A stretch of 42,130 nt of DNA from Treponema sp. (GCA_031258305.1 JAIRNA010000077.1:1-42130), one strand, 5' to 3'. Shown: positions 1 to 9,516, counted from the first letter of the stretch. The notes: generated by a model not told the origin, from the letters alone. Program-made: numbers and translations.

Positions 1-180
1 CTCAGCGCGATCTAACGACAGGTGTTGTAACAGAAATCCTAAAGCATAGATACAAGAAGCAAGCATAAGCAGAGTAAAAAACCGCACATGCCTTACCGTG
101 CGTCTGAAAATCGCAATAATCAAGTCAGCCAATAATATTCCAAGAGAGATTGTGTAAATGACTAAACTCGCGATATACAT
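1..180 (-). CDS. N-terminal part of a membrane sensor protein (7TM histidine-kinase-type sensor domain)
   Basis: The minus strand reads ATG at 180 and stays open for 60 codons to the window edge. AGGAG lies 5 nt before the ATG, so the start is well supported. The peptide begins MYIASLVIYTISLGILLA and is two hydrophobic segments separated by a basic loop (FRRTVRHVR). The second segment ends in a Y-A-L-G-F-L-L-Q pattern that resembles the N-terminal membrane domain of 7TM-type sensor kinases and diguanylate cyclases. Only the first fifth or so of such a protein is visible, so the output domain is unknown. It could be another integral membrane protein. The family call is inferred from the hydrophobic pattern and that one motif. 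Confidence 0.5.
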   Translation of the reverse strand, partial: MYIASLVIYTISLGILLADLIIAIFRRTVRHVRFFTLLMLASCIYALGFLLQHLSLDRAE

Positions 181-523
181 AAAAACTCCTAACCATGCGC
201 TTTAACGCTTCCAGTTCTTTCCGTAGCATTTCAACATAACTTTTCCATCATAAATGCTATTTCTAACTTAGTCAACCGGTCCATTCCTTATCCCTGGTGA
301 ACGGTCGCTTTTTTACAAAACCATTAACCACAAGTCGGCGGGTACGTTGTACTAAAAATTGTTTTTTTATCTTTAACCGCTTAGTTAGTCAAGTAGGTAG
401 TCAGGGTTTAATTTTTTGAACCAGTGGATATACAGACTCTATGAAGAAATGAAGGAATGAAAATGATACTAAAATATATCGGCAAAAAGCAAACGCTTTT
501 CTATCAAAGTTTGTTTTTCCCAC
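181..523. other. Intergenic region with no recognisable gene
   Basis: This AT-rich gap separates the divergent sensor gene and the TPR gene. Stops are frequent in all frames and no peptide longer than a few dozen residues has a ribosome site. No RNA gene or strong inverted repeat was recognised. It presumably holds the promoter of the leftward gene. Confidence 0.5.
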
Positions 524-553
524 TTGCAAAAAATATCAAAAATAGGGTAAAAT
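524..553 (+). promoter_or_regulatory. Likely sigma-70 promoter of the TPR gene
   Basis: TTGCAA (524-529) and TAAAAT (548-553) are 18 nt apart, which would start transcription about 30 nt before the ATG at 590. The boxes match four and five of six consensus positions. Prediction by eye only. Confidence 0.45.
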
Positions 554-589
554 AATTCTACACTGCTTCTCAACAGAAATGGTAAAAAG

Positions 590-1540
590 ATGAATAGCTC
601 GGTAGAACGGCTTATTCAAGAAGCCTATGACAGTTTAAAAGCCTCTGATGCAATGTCAGCGATGGAAGCGCTGGAAGAAGCTCTCAAAATCGACTATGAA
701 CATCCAGAAGTAGTGTATGCACTCAAATGTATCAATTGGTGGCAGGAACGCATGAAACAACTGTCGGAACTTTCGGAAGTCTACGAAAAGGGAAATTTTA
801 TCCTTTCCCTTTGGAAGCCTTTCTATATATTCATGGACCGCATTGGTCCAGGCTATGAAAAATGTGTTTACGCGCTTCGGCGTTACGTGTTTGCAGTGGC
901 TCTCAAGTTCTTTAAGGAAGTACTCACGGAAAGCGATGATAATTCTGATAATGCATTGCTATTCCTCCAAGCAGGTCGTTGTTACAAGGGATGCGGCAAC
1001 TACGAACTTGCTATAAAATATCTGGAACATGCCGCGAGACTCAAAAAAGACGACGGCGCAACCCTTTCGGAACTCGCTGATGTGAACGCACTGTTGGAAG
1101 AAACGCGGTACGCAAAAGTTTTGTTCAGAGAAGCCTTCTTCCTCGCGCCTCAAGCTATCGACCTCCGCTCTTTGGAATCAGAGCTGATTATCCGTTTGCG
1201 GGACAAGGTAGCCTCTTTGGGCTATAGCGAACAAGAGATTGCCGAATGGATTCCAGTTTATGGTAATCTTTATGGCGTGTTTTCAGTTAAAAGAGAACTG
1301 AAACCGATTGAACTGAGAAAATTAAAGGATTCCATCTTCGCATTGGAAAACGAGGTCAAAAACCGCCCCGAAAGTCTCCTTTTCTCAAAACCAAGGCTTC
1401 TAAATAGGTATTTTTGGCTCATCGACCATTACGAGAATGTGAAGGAAGATCCTAGACGGGAAGCGGCGCTCTTGATTGAAGAAACTATGCTTAAAATTAG
1501 AGTGATTGATCCCGCCATATACGAACAGTTCAGGAACTAG
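590..1540 (+). CDS. TPR-repeat protein
   Basis: A 316-residue soluble protein without signal peptide or membrane segment. Tetratricopeptide-like helical hairpins are visible at about residues 1-45 (A-M-E-A-L-E-E-A-L-K-I-D spacing), 120-155 (L-F-L-Q-A-G-R-C-Y...A-I-K-Y-L-E-H-A) and 155-195. The rest is helical and unassigned. TPR proteins are scaffolds, so no enzymatic role can be given. It lies 185 nt upstream of the GreA-domain gene in the same direction and may be cotranscribed. The ribosome site is weak (GGTAAAAAG before the ATG). The repeat call is fairly safe; the cellular role is unknown. Confidence 0.7.
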   Translation: MNSSVERLIQEAYDSLKASDAMSAMEALEEALKIDYEHPEVVYALKCINWWQERMKQLSELSEVYEKGNFILSLWKPFYIFMDRIGPGYEKCVYALRRYVFAVALKFFKEVLTESDDNSDNALLFLQAGRCYKGCGNYELAIKYLEHAARLKKDDGATLSELADVNALLEETRYAKVLFREAFFLAPQAIDLRSLESELIIRLRDKVASLGYSEQEIAEWIPVYGNLYGVFSVKRELKPIELRKLKDSIFALENEVKNRPESLLFSKPRLLNRYFWLIDHYENVKEDPRREAALLIEETMLKIRVIDPAIYEQFRN

Positions 1541-1630
1541 AGAGTGATAGAGAATTGAGAATAATGACCGTAGCTAGAAAGTCTAGCGCAGATTTTCTGA
1601 GCCTTGTTGGTAAAAAGCGTTTTCACCCCG

Positions 1631-1644
1631 CCCCTTAAGAGGGG
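1631..1644. repeat. Small GC-rich hairpin between TPR gene and greA
   Basis: CCCCT-taag-AGGGG forms a 5-bp stem in an otherwise plain 185-nt gap. It resembles other C/G-run intergenic repeats in the window (for example near 39.83 kb) and has no T-run, so it is probably repeat debris rather than a terminator. Confidence 0.35.
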
Positions 1645-1725
1645 ACTGGGTAATGAACGGTCTTTGCAACAGCGTCTTATAATGTCTATTATTCATTATT
1701 CACCTAACTAAAAAAGGAGAAATAG

Positions 1726-4413
1726 ATGTCAGAAGAATTATTGAAGAATGTTCAGAAGATGTTGACTGAGGAAAAGTGGACGAGGGCAATGCTAAATAAC
1801 TATTCCACCAATCATTTTAAAGATTTAGATTTGATTCTGAAAGAAGCCCAAGAGAAAAAGACGAGCGACGAGCTGAAGAGTATGTGCGATGATCATCTGG
1901 GGCACACAAAGACTAGTATCATCGCCTTGTATCTTTCCGGTATGGTCTCCCTTTCGCGGCAAATCATAGACGACGCCGCTCTCATCAATCTGGTAACCAT
2001 TTTCACTGACAATCACAAGTGGAACATCGTGCGATACCTCTGCGAGCGCATTTTGGATTTCGGCGAGTCCAAGTTCGCACTCCGCACCTTGGCAGACTGC
2101 TATCGAAACAACGACGAGGAACAAAAGATCTATGCTGTATGGGAGCGGCTCGTTAAAGCTGACTACACGGAAGCCGACATCGCAAAGGCGCTCGCAGAGC
2201 ATTTCGAAGCCGAAGGCGACATCGACTCGTGCGTAGATTATTATAAGAAAGCGCTGCACCGGTACATCAACAGGCAACTATTCACCAACGTGCGCGAGAT
2301 TTGGCAAAAGCTCCTCGAATATTGTCCCGAGGACTTCGACTTCTTCCTCCATGTGCAGAAGAAAACGGCGAAAAATATCAGTGAAGAGAAAGCTATCATC
2401 CTCTTGCAGGATATCTACGCGGCGTGTAAAAAACGGGACGATGTCAATACCGCAATAAGTATCCTGAAAATTATTCTGGAGTACGACGAAAAGGACTATC
2501 CGGCGCGAAAGGAAATCATCGATTGCTACAGAAAAAAATACATCACCCACAGCCATCTTGACGAATATATTCGTATCTCAAACCTGAATCAGAACTATCG
2601 CAATGTTCACGACGCTATCAAGGATTTCGAAAAGCACATCGCCTTTGATAAAGGTAATTTTGTGTACCACAAGACGTGGGGCGTTGGACGTATCTCAGGC
2701 ATAAAAGATGATGAAATCACCGTTGACTTCGCCAAAAAACGCAACCACGCTATGTCCCTGAAAATGGCGGTGAGCGCTCTGCAAATTCTGTCAAGAGATC
2801 ATATTTGGGTGCTGAAAGCTACGTGGAAAAGGGAGAAATTAGCCGCAAAAGCGAAAGACGACATCGAATGGATGTTGAAAACGGTTATCAAAAGTTTCGA
2901 TAACGCGTGCGATTTAAAGAAAATAAAGGCGGAATTATCGCCCTCGGTGCTTTCGTCCGGCGAATGGCCGGGCTGGAGCGCCAAGGCGAAAACTATCCTC
3001 AAAACCTCGCCGTGTTTCGGCGTGAGTCTTGACGATGTTGACATCTGGACTGTGCGTGAACACCCACTCGCTATCGAGGAAAAACTCTACAACGAATTCA
3101 AAGCCGAAAAGAATTTCTTTGATCGCGTGAAAACAATAAGGGAATTCGTTACACAAAAGAACGTCGAGTTTGACGGCGAATACTGGACCGAGATATTTTC
3201 TTATTTTACAGGTTTTCTGAAACTCTCCGGTCAGGTCAATGAACAGGTCGTTGCCTCCTATCTGATAGTTAAAGATTTGGCGGGGAAATTCCCTCCGCTT
3301 GCCTCTCGTGTCTCCGTTAATTTTGTAGACATTTTTGAAGCCATCTCTAATATGCCTGAAGTGTTTTCCAACCTCAAAGACACGGGACTAAAAGAAGATT
3401 TCCTCTATAACGTTAGGCTTTTCATTGCCGAATGGCCCGACATCTATGCAAAACTCTTCCCTCACGCGCTTATGCCTTCCGTCATAACGGCTCTTGAACA
3501 GGAGGGATATGAGGATAAATTGGTCTCCATGACCATTCAATGTTTTGACAATTACCGTGAATATCGCGCGGCAGTGCTGTGGCTTTTCAAAAATAGAGCG
3601 GAAACGACATGGTTCAAAAAAGCGGATATCTCCTTCGAAAAGCAACTCATTACCCTCATACACATTCTCGACGTGAGCCACCGCGAGATTGAAAACCATA
3701 GCGACACAGCCGAAAACCGCAAAATTTTAAAGCAGGTCTATGGGATGCTGTTCAAGGACGGAATTCTCAACTCCTTCATCGACGATGCGACGCAAGATAC
3801 TATCACAAGAATCTATACGCTGGTCAATGATGTGAAGTCCATTGACCCGGTTGACAAACTCAAACTCCGTAGCCGTATTCTGGATAAGCGTCCAGACTTC
3901 AAGTTTATCAATATAGGCATAAAAGAAGAGAAAACTGCGGGGCGTTCTCTCCTTGTAACGGCCGCTAAATACGAGGAGAAACAGAGACAACTCGTCCACA
4001 TTATGGATGTGGAGGTGCCAGCAAATTCAAAAGAGATAGAATACGCCTTGTCTCTGGGCGACTTGCGTGAAAATGCCGAATACAAGGCGGCAAAGGAAAA
4101 ACAGGAGATACTCAACGCTACGATTGCAAAGCTCAAGGACGAAATTGAAAGAGCGCAGCTCTTCGACCCACGCGCGGTCAACGTGAACCGCGTGTCTTTC
4201 GGCACCAGAGTGGAACTCGAACACAACGGAAAAACCGAAGAATACATCATCCTTGGACCGTGGGAATCGAACCCGGAAAACAGAATTATCTCGTATCTTT
4301 CGCCGTTCGGTAGCGCGGCGCTCAATAAGGCGCCTGGTGAACAGTTTGTCTTCGCGGTAGGCGCCGATAAGGTTTCTTATACGGTTAAACGGATTGAACC
4401 TGCCGCAGTATAG
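1726..4413 (+). CDS. greA: Long transcription elongation factor with C-terminal GreA domain
   Basis: The 895-residue product ends in a GreA module (about residues 740-895). The coiled-coil tip reads GDLRENAEYKAAKEKQ, and D779 and E782 match the two acidic residues that GreA inserts into the RNA polymerase secondary channel to stimulate transcript cleavage. The C-terminal FKBP-like half follows. Ordinary GreA is about 160 residues; here some 740 residues precede it. They are mostly helical and TPR-like, with a tudor/KOW-like patch near residues 308-345 (V-Y-H-K-T-W-G-V-G-R-I pattern, as in CarD/UvrD tails). As far as I recall, other treponemes carry a similarly long greA. AAAAAGGAG precedes the ATG by 6 nt. 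The catalytic tip is intact, so it should be active; the role of the extension is unknown. Confidence 0.88.
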   Translation: MSEELLKNVQKMLTEEKWTRAMLNNYSTNHFKDLDLILKEAQEKKTSDELKSMCDDHLGHTKTSIIALYLSGMVSLSRQIIDDAALINLVTIFTDNHKWNIVRYLCERILDFGESKFALRTLADCYRNNDEEQKIYAVWERLVKADYTEADIAKALAEHFEAEGDIDSCVDYYKKALHRYINRQLFTNVREIWQKLLEYCPEDFDFFLHVQKKTAKNISEEKAIILLQDIYAACKKRDDVNTAISILKIILEYDEKDYPARKEIIDCYRKKYITHSHLDEYIRISNLNQNYRNVHDAIKDFEKHIAFDKGNFVYHKTWGVGRISGIKDDEITVDFAKKRNHAMSLKMAVSALQILSRDHIWVLKATWKREKLAAKAKDDIEWMLKTVIKSFDNACDLKKIKAELSPSVLSSGEWPGWSAKAKTILKTSPCFGVSLDDVDIWTVREHPLAIEEKLYNEFKAEKNFFDRVKTIREFVTQKNVEFDGEYWTEIFSYFTGFLKLSGQVNEQVVASYLIVKDLAGKFPPLASRVSVNFVDIFEAISNMPEVFSNLKDTGLKEDFLYNVRLFIAEWPDIYAKLFPHALMPSVITALEQEGYEDKLVSMTIQCFDNYREYRAAVLWLFKNRAETTWFKKADISFEKQLITLIHILDVSHREIENHSDTAENRKILKQVYGMLFKDGILNSFIDDATQDTITRIYTLVNDVKSIDPVDKLKLRSRILDKRPDFKFINIGIKEEKTAGRSLLVTAAKYEEKQRQLVHIMDVEVPANSKEIEYALSLGDLRENAEYKAAKEKQEILNATIAKLKDEIERAQLFDPRAVNVNRVSFGTRVELEHNGKTEEYIILGPWESNPENRIISYLSPFGSAALNKAPGEQFVFAVGADKVSYTVKRIEPAAV

Positions 4414-4548
4414 TTTCGGATTCATGAGGAGTAGGGAATGAAGAGCGGTTAATTTGGAATCAGGGAATGGAAAACATCCTCTGATCTTAATTCCTATTCC
4501 CTTCCGCTTCCCTATTCCTAAAGACCTGCTCCCTATTTCCAAATAAAA

Positions 4549-5820
4549 GTGAGAAAATCAGTATGCTTTCTGCTATTTTTTTTATATACATTCTCTTTTG
4601 CTTTTGGACAGGTCCGGGGGCCGCGGGATGTTGTGCTGATTGTGGATATGACAGGATTTGATGATGAGGTTCGGGCGTTCATTGTCGGTGATTTTCTTGA
4701 ACGAGATATAAAGTTTGGCGACAGTTTTTACCTCATCTCTTTTGCTGACGCGGAGCGGATGCCTCGGCTTGAGATATCGGCGCGGGTCATGGGCAACGAT
4801 GACCTAGAAAAAATTAAGCGGACAATGAACGCCCTCGCCCGTATTGACACGGACGCGGACCTTGTCGGAGCGCTCGCCTTTGCCGAAAAACATATCGCCG
4901 AAATCGGCAACCGCCAGAAAAAGATAACGATGGTGACATCCGCGTCCATACCGAAAACTTCCCTTGCTGTAGAAGTGGTGAAAATGGGAATGTCCCAGCC
5001 GCCTCATCCGTCCTCGCCTCCCGTGCCGCCGCTCCCCCCTCGAAAAGAATCGCCCGCGCCGCAAACGCCAATAACGCCGCGAGAGACGGTTGCACTTCCA
5101 TCAGACAGTCTGTCTTCTGAAGAGCAAACTGAACACGTAGCTTCGACGAACGTATCTGTCGAGACGCAACCACCGGAAGAAATAGAATCAGAAGAAAAAC
5201 AGCCAAAATTCGCGTCGCCGAAGATAATTACGCCGGATGATTCTGCTCCCCCGCGTACCATTAAACCGAAACCCGATTATAGAAATAGGCGGATTGGTTT
5301 TAGTGAACCTTTAGGGACTCTTACCGTGGTACTCATCAGGGCTTTGTCCATTGCGCTTCTCTTATGTGGGGCCGCTACGGTACTCAAATGTCGGCGCATC
5401 AGAATGTCGGTGAACCGCGCCTTTGCCTCCTTGTCTGATAACAGCGTCGATGGTCCGTGTCTTCTATCGCTTTCTGTGGAAAACCAGAATACCAACATTG
5501 GACGCAGAAATTTTCACTCGATCAAGGCGGGATTTTCGCTTACCATAGGCGGTGGAAACTCTGATTTTCTCATATTTCTCACCCCTCTGCCTCCCTCCCT
5601 TGCAAAAATCTATTTTGACGGCGAACATTGCTCTTTCATCCCTTTGAAAAAGCAGTTTTTCCCAGAAATCACATCGGAAACCCTGCCTGACTGCATTGGC
5701 AGAACAATCAGAATCAAGCCGAAAAAAAATTACGACATCCTTATCCGCATAATTTTGTATGAATCTCCTCTGCAAAAATTGAACAAACTATTCAATCGAG
5801 TAAAACTGCCGGGTCGATAA
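4549..5820 (+). CDS. Exported VWA-like membrane protein with proline-rich linker
   Basis: GTG start, 423 residues. Residues 1-20 form a signal peptide. Residues 25-150 look like a von Willebrand A fold (D-V-V-L-I-V-D-M-T-G near 27-36), although the DxSxS metal site is reduced to DMT, so metal binding is doubtful. A Pro/Ser/Glu-rich linker covers about 155-240, one transmembrane helix about 255-279, and a basic C-terminal domain of about 140 residues follows and should be cytoplasmic. The start was chosen because it keeps the signal peptide; no good Shine-Dalgarno is present. Downstream are a lipoprotein and signal peptidases, suggesting an envelope role. The VWA call is moderate and the C-terminal domain was not recognised. 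Confidence 0.6.
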   Translation: MRKSVCFLLFFLYTFSFAFGQVRGPRDVVLIVDMTGFDDEVRAFIVGDFLERDIKFGDSFYLISFADAERMPRLEISARVMGNDDLEKIKRTMNALARIDTDADLVGALAFAEKHIAEIGNRQKKITMVTSASIPKTSLAVEVVKMGMSQPPHPSSPPVPPLPPRKESPAPQTPITPRETVALPSDSLSSEEQTEHVASTNVSVETQPPEEIESEEKQPKFASPKIITPDDSAPPRTIKPKPDYRNRRIGFSEPLGTLTVVLIRALSIALLLCGAATVLKCRRIRMSVNRAFASLSDNSVDGPCLLSLSVENQNTNIGRRNFHSIKAGFSLTIGGGNSDFLIFLTPLPPSLAKIYFDGEHCSFIPLKKQFFPEITSETLPDCIGRTIRIKPKKNYDILIRIILYESPLQKLNKLFNRVKLPGR

Positions 5821-5868
5821 AAGTCTCTTGAAGACGTAACCTAATTTAGGTCCAAACGTTTAGCATAT

Positions 5869-6603
5869 ATGAAACAATTTTTGCCTGTTTTCCCTTTCAT
5901 AGCGGTTTTCGCGCTGTTGACAGCATGCTCTGCTCAAATCGCTGGTGTTGTTCGAGAAGACGGCTCCGCTGACATAACTATTCAGAGTGGACTACTGCCC
6001 AGTATGACCGCGATCATTCATTCTTTGTTCAAAACAGACGGAGGCGCGTCTCAGAACATCATTGACGCAAAAAGTATAAACGCATCAATCGGTGCGTCCA
6101 AAGGCGTCAAAACCGCCCACTTCCGCAACATCACTTCTTCGTCAATAGAAGGAACCATAAGCCTTTTTCGCGTAAACGATTTTCTCTCGGTAGCTGGACA
6201 GCGGAATCAATTCCTTACATTTGACCCGCAAAACGGACGTCTTTTGGTCGTCATAGACAGAATATCTGCACCACGCATCGTCTCTCTTTTGTCTCCGGAC
6301 CTCGTCGATTACCTCTCATGTCTTATGTCGCCTGCAGCTTTGGAAGATTATCAGTACATCCAAACTAAAGCCGAATACCTGGATGAACTGCAAAACTTCT
6401 TCGGGAATTTCAAGGATAAAAAACTGGCGGCAAACCTCGTATCCAATATAAAGGAGGCGAATATCCATATTACCGTTAATTTCCCGAAAGACGTGAAGAG
6501 CGTTCAAGGCGGACGCTTTTCTGGCAAGCGTGCAGAATTCGATGTACCGCTTTTGGACCTGCTCGCAATGGAAACACCCTTGACATATGATGTTCGCTGG
6601 TAG
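5869..6603 (+). CDS. Lipoprotein of unknown function
   Basis: The 244-residue product starts with a hydrophobic segment ending in L-T-A-C (C20), a clear lipobox, so it should be lipidated and anchored in the envelope. The remaining 220 residues are soluble with no recognised domain. There is no good Shine-Dalgarno before the ATG. It sits between the VWA-like protein and the signal peptidase genes on the same strand. Confidence 0.7.
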   Translation: MKQFLPVFPFIAVFALLTACSAQIAGVVREDGSADITIQSGLLPSMTAIIHSLFKTDGGASQNIIDAKSINASIGASKGVKTAHFRNITSSSIEGTISLFRVNDFLSVAGQRNQFLTFDPQNGRLLVVIDRISAPRIVSLLSPDLVDYLSCLMSPAALEDYQYIQTKAEYLDELQNFFGNFKDKKLAANLVSNIKEANIHITVNFPKDVKSVQGGRFSGKRAEFDVPLLDLLAMETPLTYDVRW

Positions 6604-6663
6604 CATCCTATCGTGTCAAGCCTTTTTAATCGAAACACCGTATATCGTGCCGCAGATGGTATC

Positions 6664-6692
6664 TTGAAAACAACTTTATTTTGTGTTATACT
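6664..6692 (+). promoter_or_regulatory. lepB promoter placed for a leaderless transcript
   Basis: TTGAAA (6664-6669), 17-nt spacer, TATACT (6687-6692). The -10 box ends 8 nt before the lepB ATG, so the expected +1 falls at or just before the start codon. No Shine-Dalgarno is present, and no alternative in-frame ATG occurs before residue 55. Confidence 0.7.
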
Positions 6693-6700
6693 CACGATAA

Positions 6701-7699
6701 ATGAAAACAATAGGAAAAGAAAAAAACGATTTCCTTGACAATGCGCGGATTCAAACGGAAAAATTTTTGTCCCGCCGTAGAGCGCTCAAGAGAATCAGAA
6801 GGGAGAAACAGAAGCTCAAGAATCCAGTGCTTGACTGGGTGGAGTCCTTTATTTGGGCCGCCTGTATGGTGCTTCTCATAAACCAGTATCTGTTTCAAGC
6901 CTACCAGATACCGTCAGGCTCTATGATAGATACCCTGCTCATACGCGATAGAATCTTCGTCAATAAGCTGATTTTTGGACCGGAACTGTTACCCGGGCTG
7001 TGGAAACTGCCGAGTCCCATAAAGCCAAAGCGCAATGACGTTATCATCTTTGAAAACCCTTCCTACCTTTCGCGGGGACCAGTGTTTGACATCGCCCAGC
7101 GCGTCATCTATATGCTCACTCTGTCTCTCGTTGACATAGACCGCGACGAGAACGGAGAGCCGAAGGCGCATCTCCTCATAAAGAGAGCCGCAGGCATGGG
7201 CGGCGATAGGTTCAAGATGGAAAATGGGGATTTCTTCATACAATTTCCCGGAACCGACACGTGGACAGCGGAGACGGATTACAACCGACAGACCAGTAAA
7301 ACCCACCGCTTGAGCCGTTTGATGTCTCAAACCGATTACCCGACTTTACTCGCGGCAGGTAAAATGATGGGCTACTCGGACATGGGTCTCCAGCCGCCGC
7401 AAGAACTGCTCGACGAGGCGAGCGCCGCTCAAAACATCCGGTACGCCGATTACTTTGCTTACGACCGTGCGCGTCTACAGGTCCTGCGCGGCGCACAACC
7501 CGGTAATGAGCGGTACCGCGCCGCTCTGGCTCGCTACGACTTGGGATGGTATGTGCCGGAAAACCACATCCTACCGCTCGGCGATAACCGCGACAACTCT
7601 CGTGATGGTAGATATTTCGGAAGTATCAACAAAGACAAGGTGCTGGGGCAGGGCGCATTCATCTACTGGCCCTTAAAACGCATCGGAGGCATCAAGTAA
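6701..7699 (+). CDS. lepB: Signal peptidase I
   Basis: The 332-residue product cleaves signal peptides of exported proteins at the outer face of the cytoplasmic membrane. A basic cytosolic tail (1-45) precedes one membrane helix (about 46-66). Family motifs are in order: P-S-G-S-M with nucleophile S74, L-L-I-K-R with general base K160 followed by GMGGDRF, and GDNRDNSRDGRYFG near the end. A long insertion lies between the Lys box and the GDNRDNS box (roughly residues 180-275), giving a larger protein than minimal Gram-positive forms. A second peptidase gene starts 4 nt after the stop, so the two form an operon. The assignment is secure. Confidence 0.95.
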   Translation: MKTIGKEKNDFLDNARIQTEKFLSRRRALKRIRREKQKLKNPVLDWVESFIWAACMVLLINQYLFQAYQIPSGSMIDTLLIRDRIFVNKLIFGPELLPGLWKLPSPIKPKRNDVIIFENPSYLSRGPVFDIAQRVIYMLTLSLVDIDRDENGEPKAHLLIKRAAGMGGDRFKMENGDFFIQFPGTDTWTAETDYNRQTSKTHRLSRLMSQTDYPTLLAAGKMMGYSDMGLQPPQELLDEASAAQNIRYADYFAYDRARLQVLRGAQPGNERYRAALARYDLGWYVPENHILPLGDNRDNSRDGRYFGSINKDKVLGQGAFIYWPLKRIGGIK

Positions 7700-7702
7700 C
7701 CT

Positions 7703-8395
7703 ATGGACAAAAGACTGAAATACTCTTATGCAGAGAAAAAAGAACAGAGCCGACGGGTTTTCGCAGTCTTCATTTACCTCCTAGTCTTTTTCGTCCTTTA
7801 CGTTTCTTTTACCTCTTTTATTTTCTCGATGCGGAATATGGGAAGCGACAGTATGCAACCCGGCATACATGCGGGAGACAGATTTATTTTTTCCTCATAC
7901 CTGCTCTACTCGGCGGAACTACAGCGGGGAAGTATTGTGCTTCTTGATATAGAAGCAGGGAACCAGCGCGATCTTTTTGAGGTCGTTCTTGATGGATTTA
8001 TCAGATTCTTTACCTTGCAGCAGGTAAGCATAAGCAAACGGGGAAGCGGACTCTACATAAAGCGGGTTATCGCGTTGCCGGGCGATGAAGTATCTATGAC
8101 AAATTTCGTCATGCGAGTGAAGCCTAAAGACAGTCCTTATCAAGGCACGGAATTTGAAATATCCGAAAAATATTACGACGTAACCATTCCTCAAGTGTCT
8201 GCGTTGTGGGACGAATCTCTGCCCTTTCATGCCAACATGGACACCCTCGTGGTGGGGGAAAATGAGTGTTTCCTTCTTTCTGACGACAGAAGCAATACCA
8301 ACGACTCTCGCAACTGGGGACCTGTCCCCATAAGCCGCATCAAAGGACGCGCCCTTTTCCGCTACTGGCCGCTCACCCGAATCGGTGTGCCCTAA
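7703..8395 (+). CDS. lepB: Second signal peptidase I (shorter paralogue)
   Basis: A 230-residue S26-family peptidase directly downstream of the first lepB and translationally close to it (4-nt gap). One membrane helix spans about 20-42. The nucleophile box is M-G-S-D-S-M-Q-P (S50) and the base box is Y-I-K-R-V-I-A-L-P-G-D (K120). The third box reads LSDDRSNTNDSRNWG in place of GDNRDNS. Both catalytic residues are kept, so it should be active, perhaps with different substrate preference. Its stop lies 2 nt from the 3' end of the convergent HD-GYP gene. Confidence 0.9.
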   Translation: MDKRLKYSYAEKKEQSRRVFAVFIYLLVFFVLYVSFTSFIFSMRNMGSDSMQPGIHAGDRFIFSSYLLYSAELQRGSIVLLDIEAGNQRDLFEVVLDGFIRFFTLQQVSISKRGSGLYIKRVIALPGDEVSMTNFVMRVKPKDSPYQGTEFEISEKYYDVTIPQVSALWDESLPFHANMDTLVVGENECFLLSDDRSNTNDSRNWGPVPISRIKGRALFRYWPLTRIGVP

Positions 8396-8397
8396 GC

Positions 8398-9516
8398 CTA
8401 TTCCGCGGTGAGCCAGTTGCTTTCTTTGAACGTCTGCCTTACTTCACGAAATTTATCAGTCTGTTGGTAAAATATGTCAACGAGGACCGGGTCAAAGTGG
8501 GTTCCCTTCTCGCTTAAGATAATTTGCGTCGCGTCTTCATGACTACTCGCCACCTTGTAGGAACGCCGCGACGTGAGCGCGTCATAGACATCTGCGATGG
8601 CGAGAAGCCGTCCGAGTAAGGGGATATCCTCACCTTTAAGTCCCTTGGGGTACCCCTTGCCGTCCCACCTTTCATGGTGTGTTCCGGCAAAGACTTTTGC
8701 GTAATCCAAAAAGTCGCAGGAGGAAGCTTCACGCTCTATCTTTTCGATGATTTTGACTCCCAGAGCGGGGTGCCGTTTCATTTCGGCGAATTCTTCGCTC
8801 GTGAGAGTCGTCGATTTTTGGAGAATCTTGTCTTGTATCGCAATCTTACCGATGTCGTGTAGTTGCGAGGAACGAGCAAGTAAGTCTACGTTCCAGCCGT
8901 CTGTCATGTTCACATAAAGCCCACTGTCCAATAGTCCTATAACCATAATTCTCAGATAAAATTGAACGCGCTCTATGTGACCACCGGTGATGTAATCGCG
9001 GCTTTCAACCAAGTTTGCCATAGTTTTAAGAATGGTGTCTTGTAAGTCCAAAACCTGTTTCGTCCGTTCATCTACCAGTTTCTGCAAATCTGCGTTGAAT
9101 TTCCGTAGCTTCTCTTGCTGTTCCTTCAAGATATCCTGCTGGGACTGTATGAGCAGGTGAACCTCGACCCGCTTACGCAGTATGGGCGGGGAAAACGGCT
9201 TTGATATATAGTCAATGGCGCCGAGAGTCAAGCCTTCCATCTCGCTTTCCGCATCGCTTTTTCCGGTTAGAAAAACAACGGGGATTCGCTGGGTCGAGAC
9301 ATTTTCTTTCAGGATTTTGATGGCTTCGAATCCATCCATATCCGGCATATCAATATCAAGAAGAATGAGTTCGGGCTTGTTGCGTTCGAGAAGCTCAAAC
9401 ATCTTCTTTGCTGAAGGGGCGGTAAACACGTCGTACTGTTCCATCAGCGCGTTCTTGCCTATCTTGAGATTCGTTATATTGTCGTCAACCAACACTATGG
9501 TTTTACGGTCTGCCAT
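8398..9516 (-). CDS. Response regulator with HD-GYP phosphodiesterase domain
   Basis: The 372-residue product starts with a receiver domain (acidic pocket D11/D12, phospho-acceptor D54, K106) followed by a coiled-coil linker (about 125-165) and an HD-GYP domain. Visible metal and active-site motifs are HDIGK (H220, D221) and HHERWDGKGYP (280-290). HD-GYP proteins hydrolyse cyclic di-GMP, so a sensor kinase probably controls c-di-GMP turnover through this protein, often linked to motility. AGAGGGAGAT precedes the ATG. No partner kinase is adjacent. Domain calls are secure; the process it controls is inferred. Confidence 0.9.
   Translation of the reverse strand: MADRKTIVLVDDNITNLKIGKNALMEQYDVFTAPSAKKMFELLERNKPELILLDIDMPDMDGFEAIKILKENVSTQRIPVVFLTGKSDAESEMEGLTLGAIDYISKPFSPPILRKRVEVHLLIQSQQDILKEQQEKLRKFNADLQKLVDERTKQVLDLQDTILKTMANLVESRDYITGGHIERVQFYLRIMVIGLLDSGLYVNMTDGWNVDLLARSSQLHDIGKIAIQDKILQKSTTLTSEEFAEMKRHPALGVKIIEKIEREASSCDFLDYAKVFAGTHHERWDGKGYPKGLKGEDIPLLGRLLAIADVYDALTSRRSYKVASSHEDATQIILSEKGTHFDPVLVDIFYQQTDKFREVRQTFKESNWLTAE

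Noticed and set aside
4027-4542. 171-residue minus-strand open frame over the GreA domain
   Set aside because: Antisense shadow of a clearly conserved coding region.
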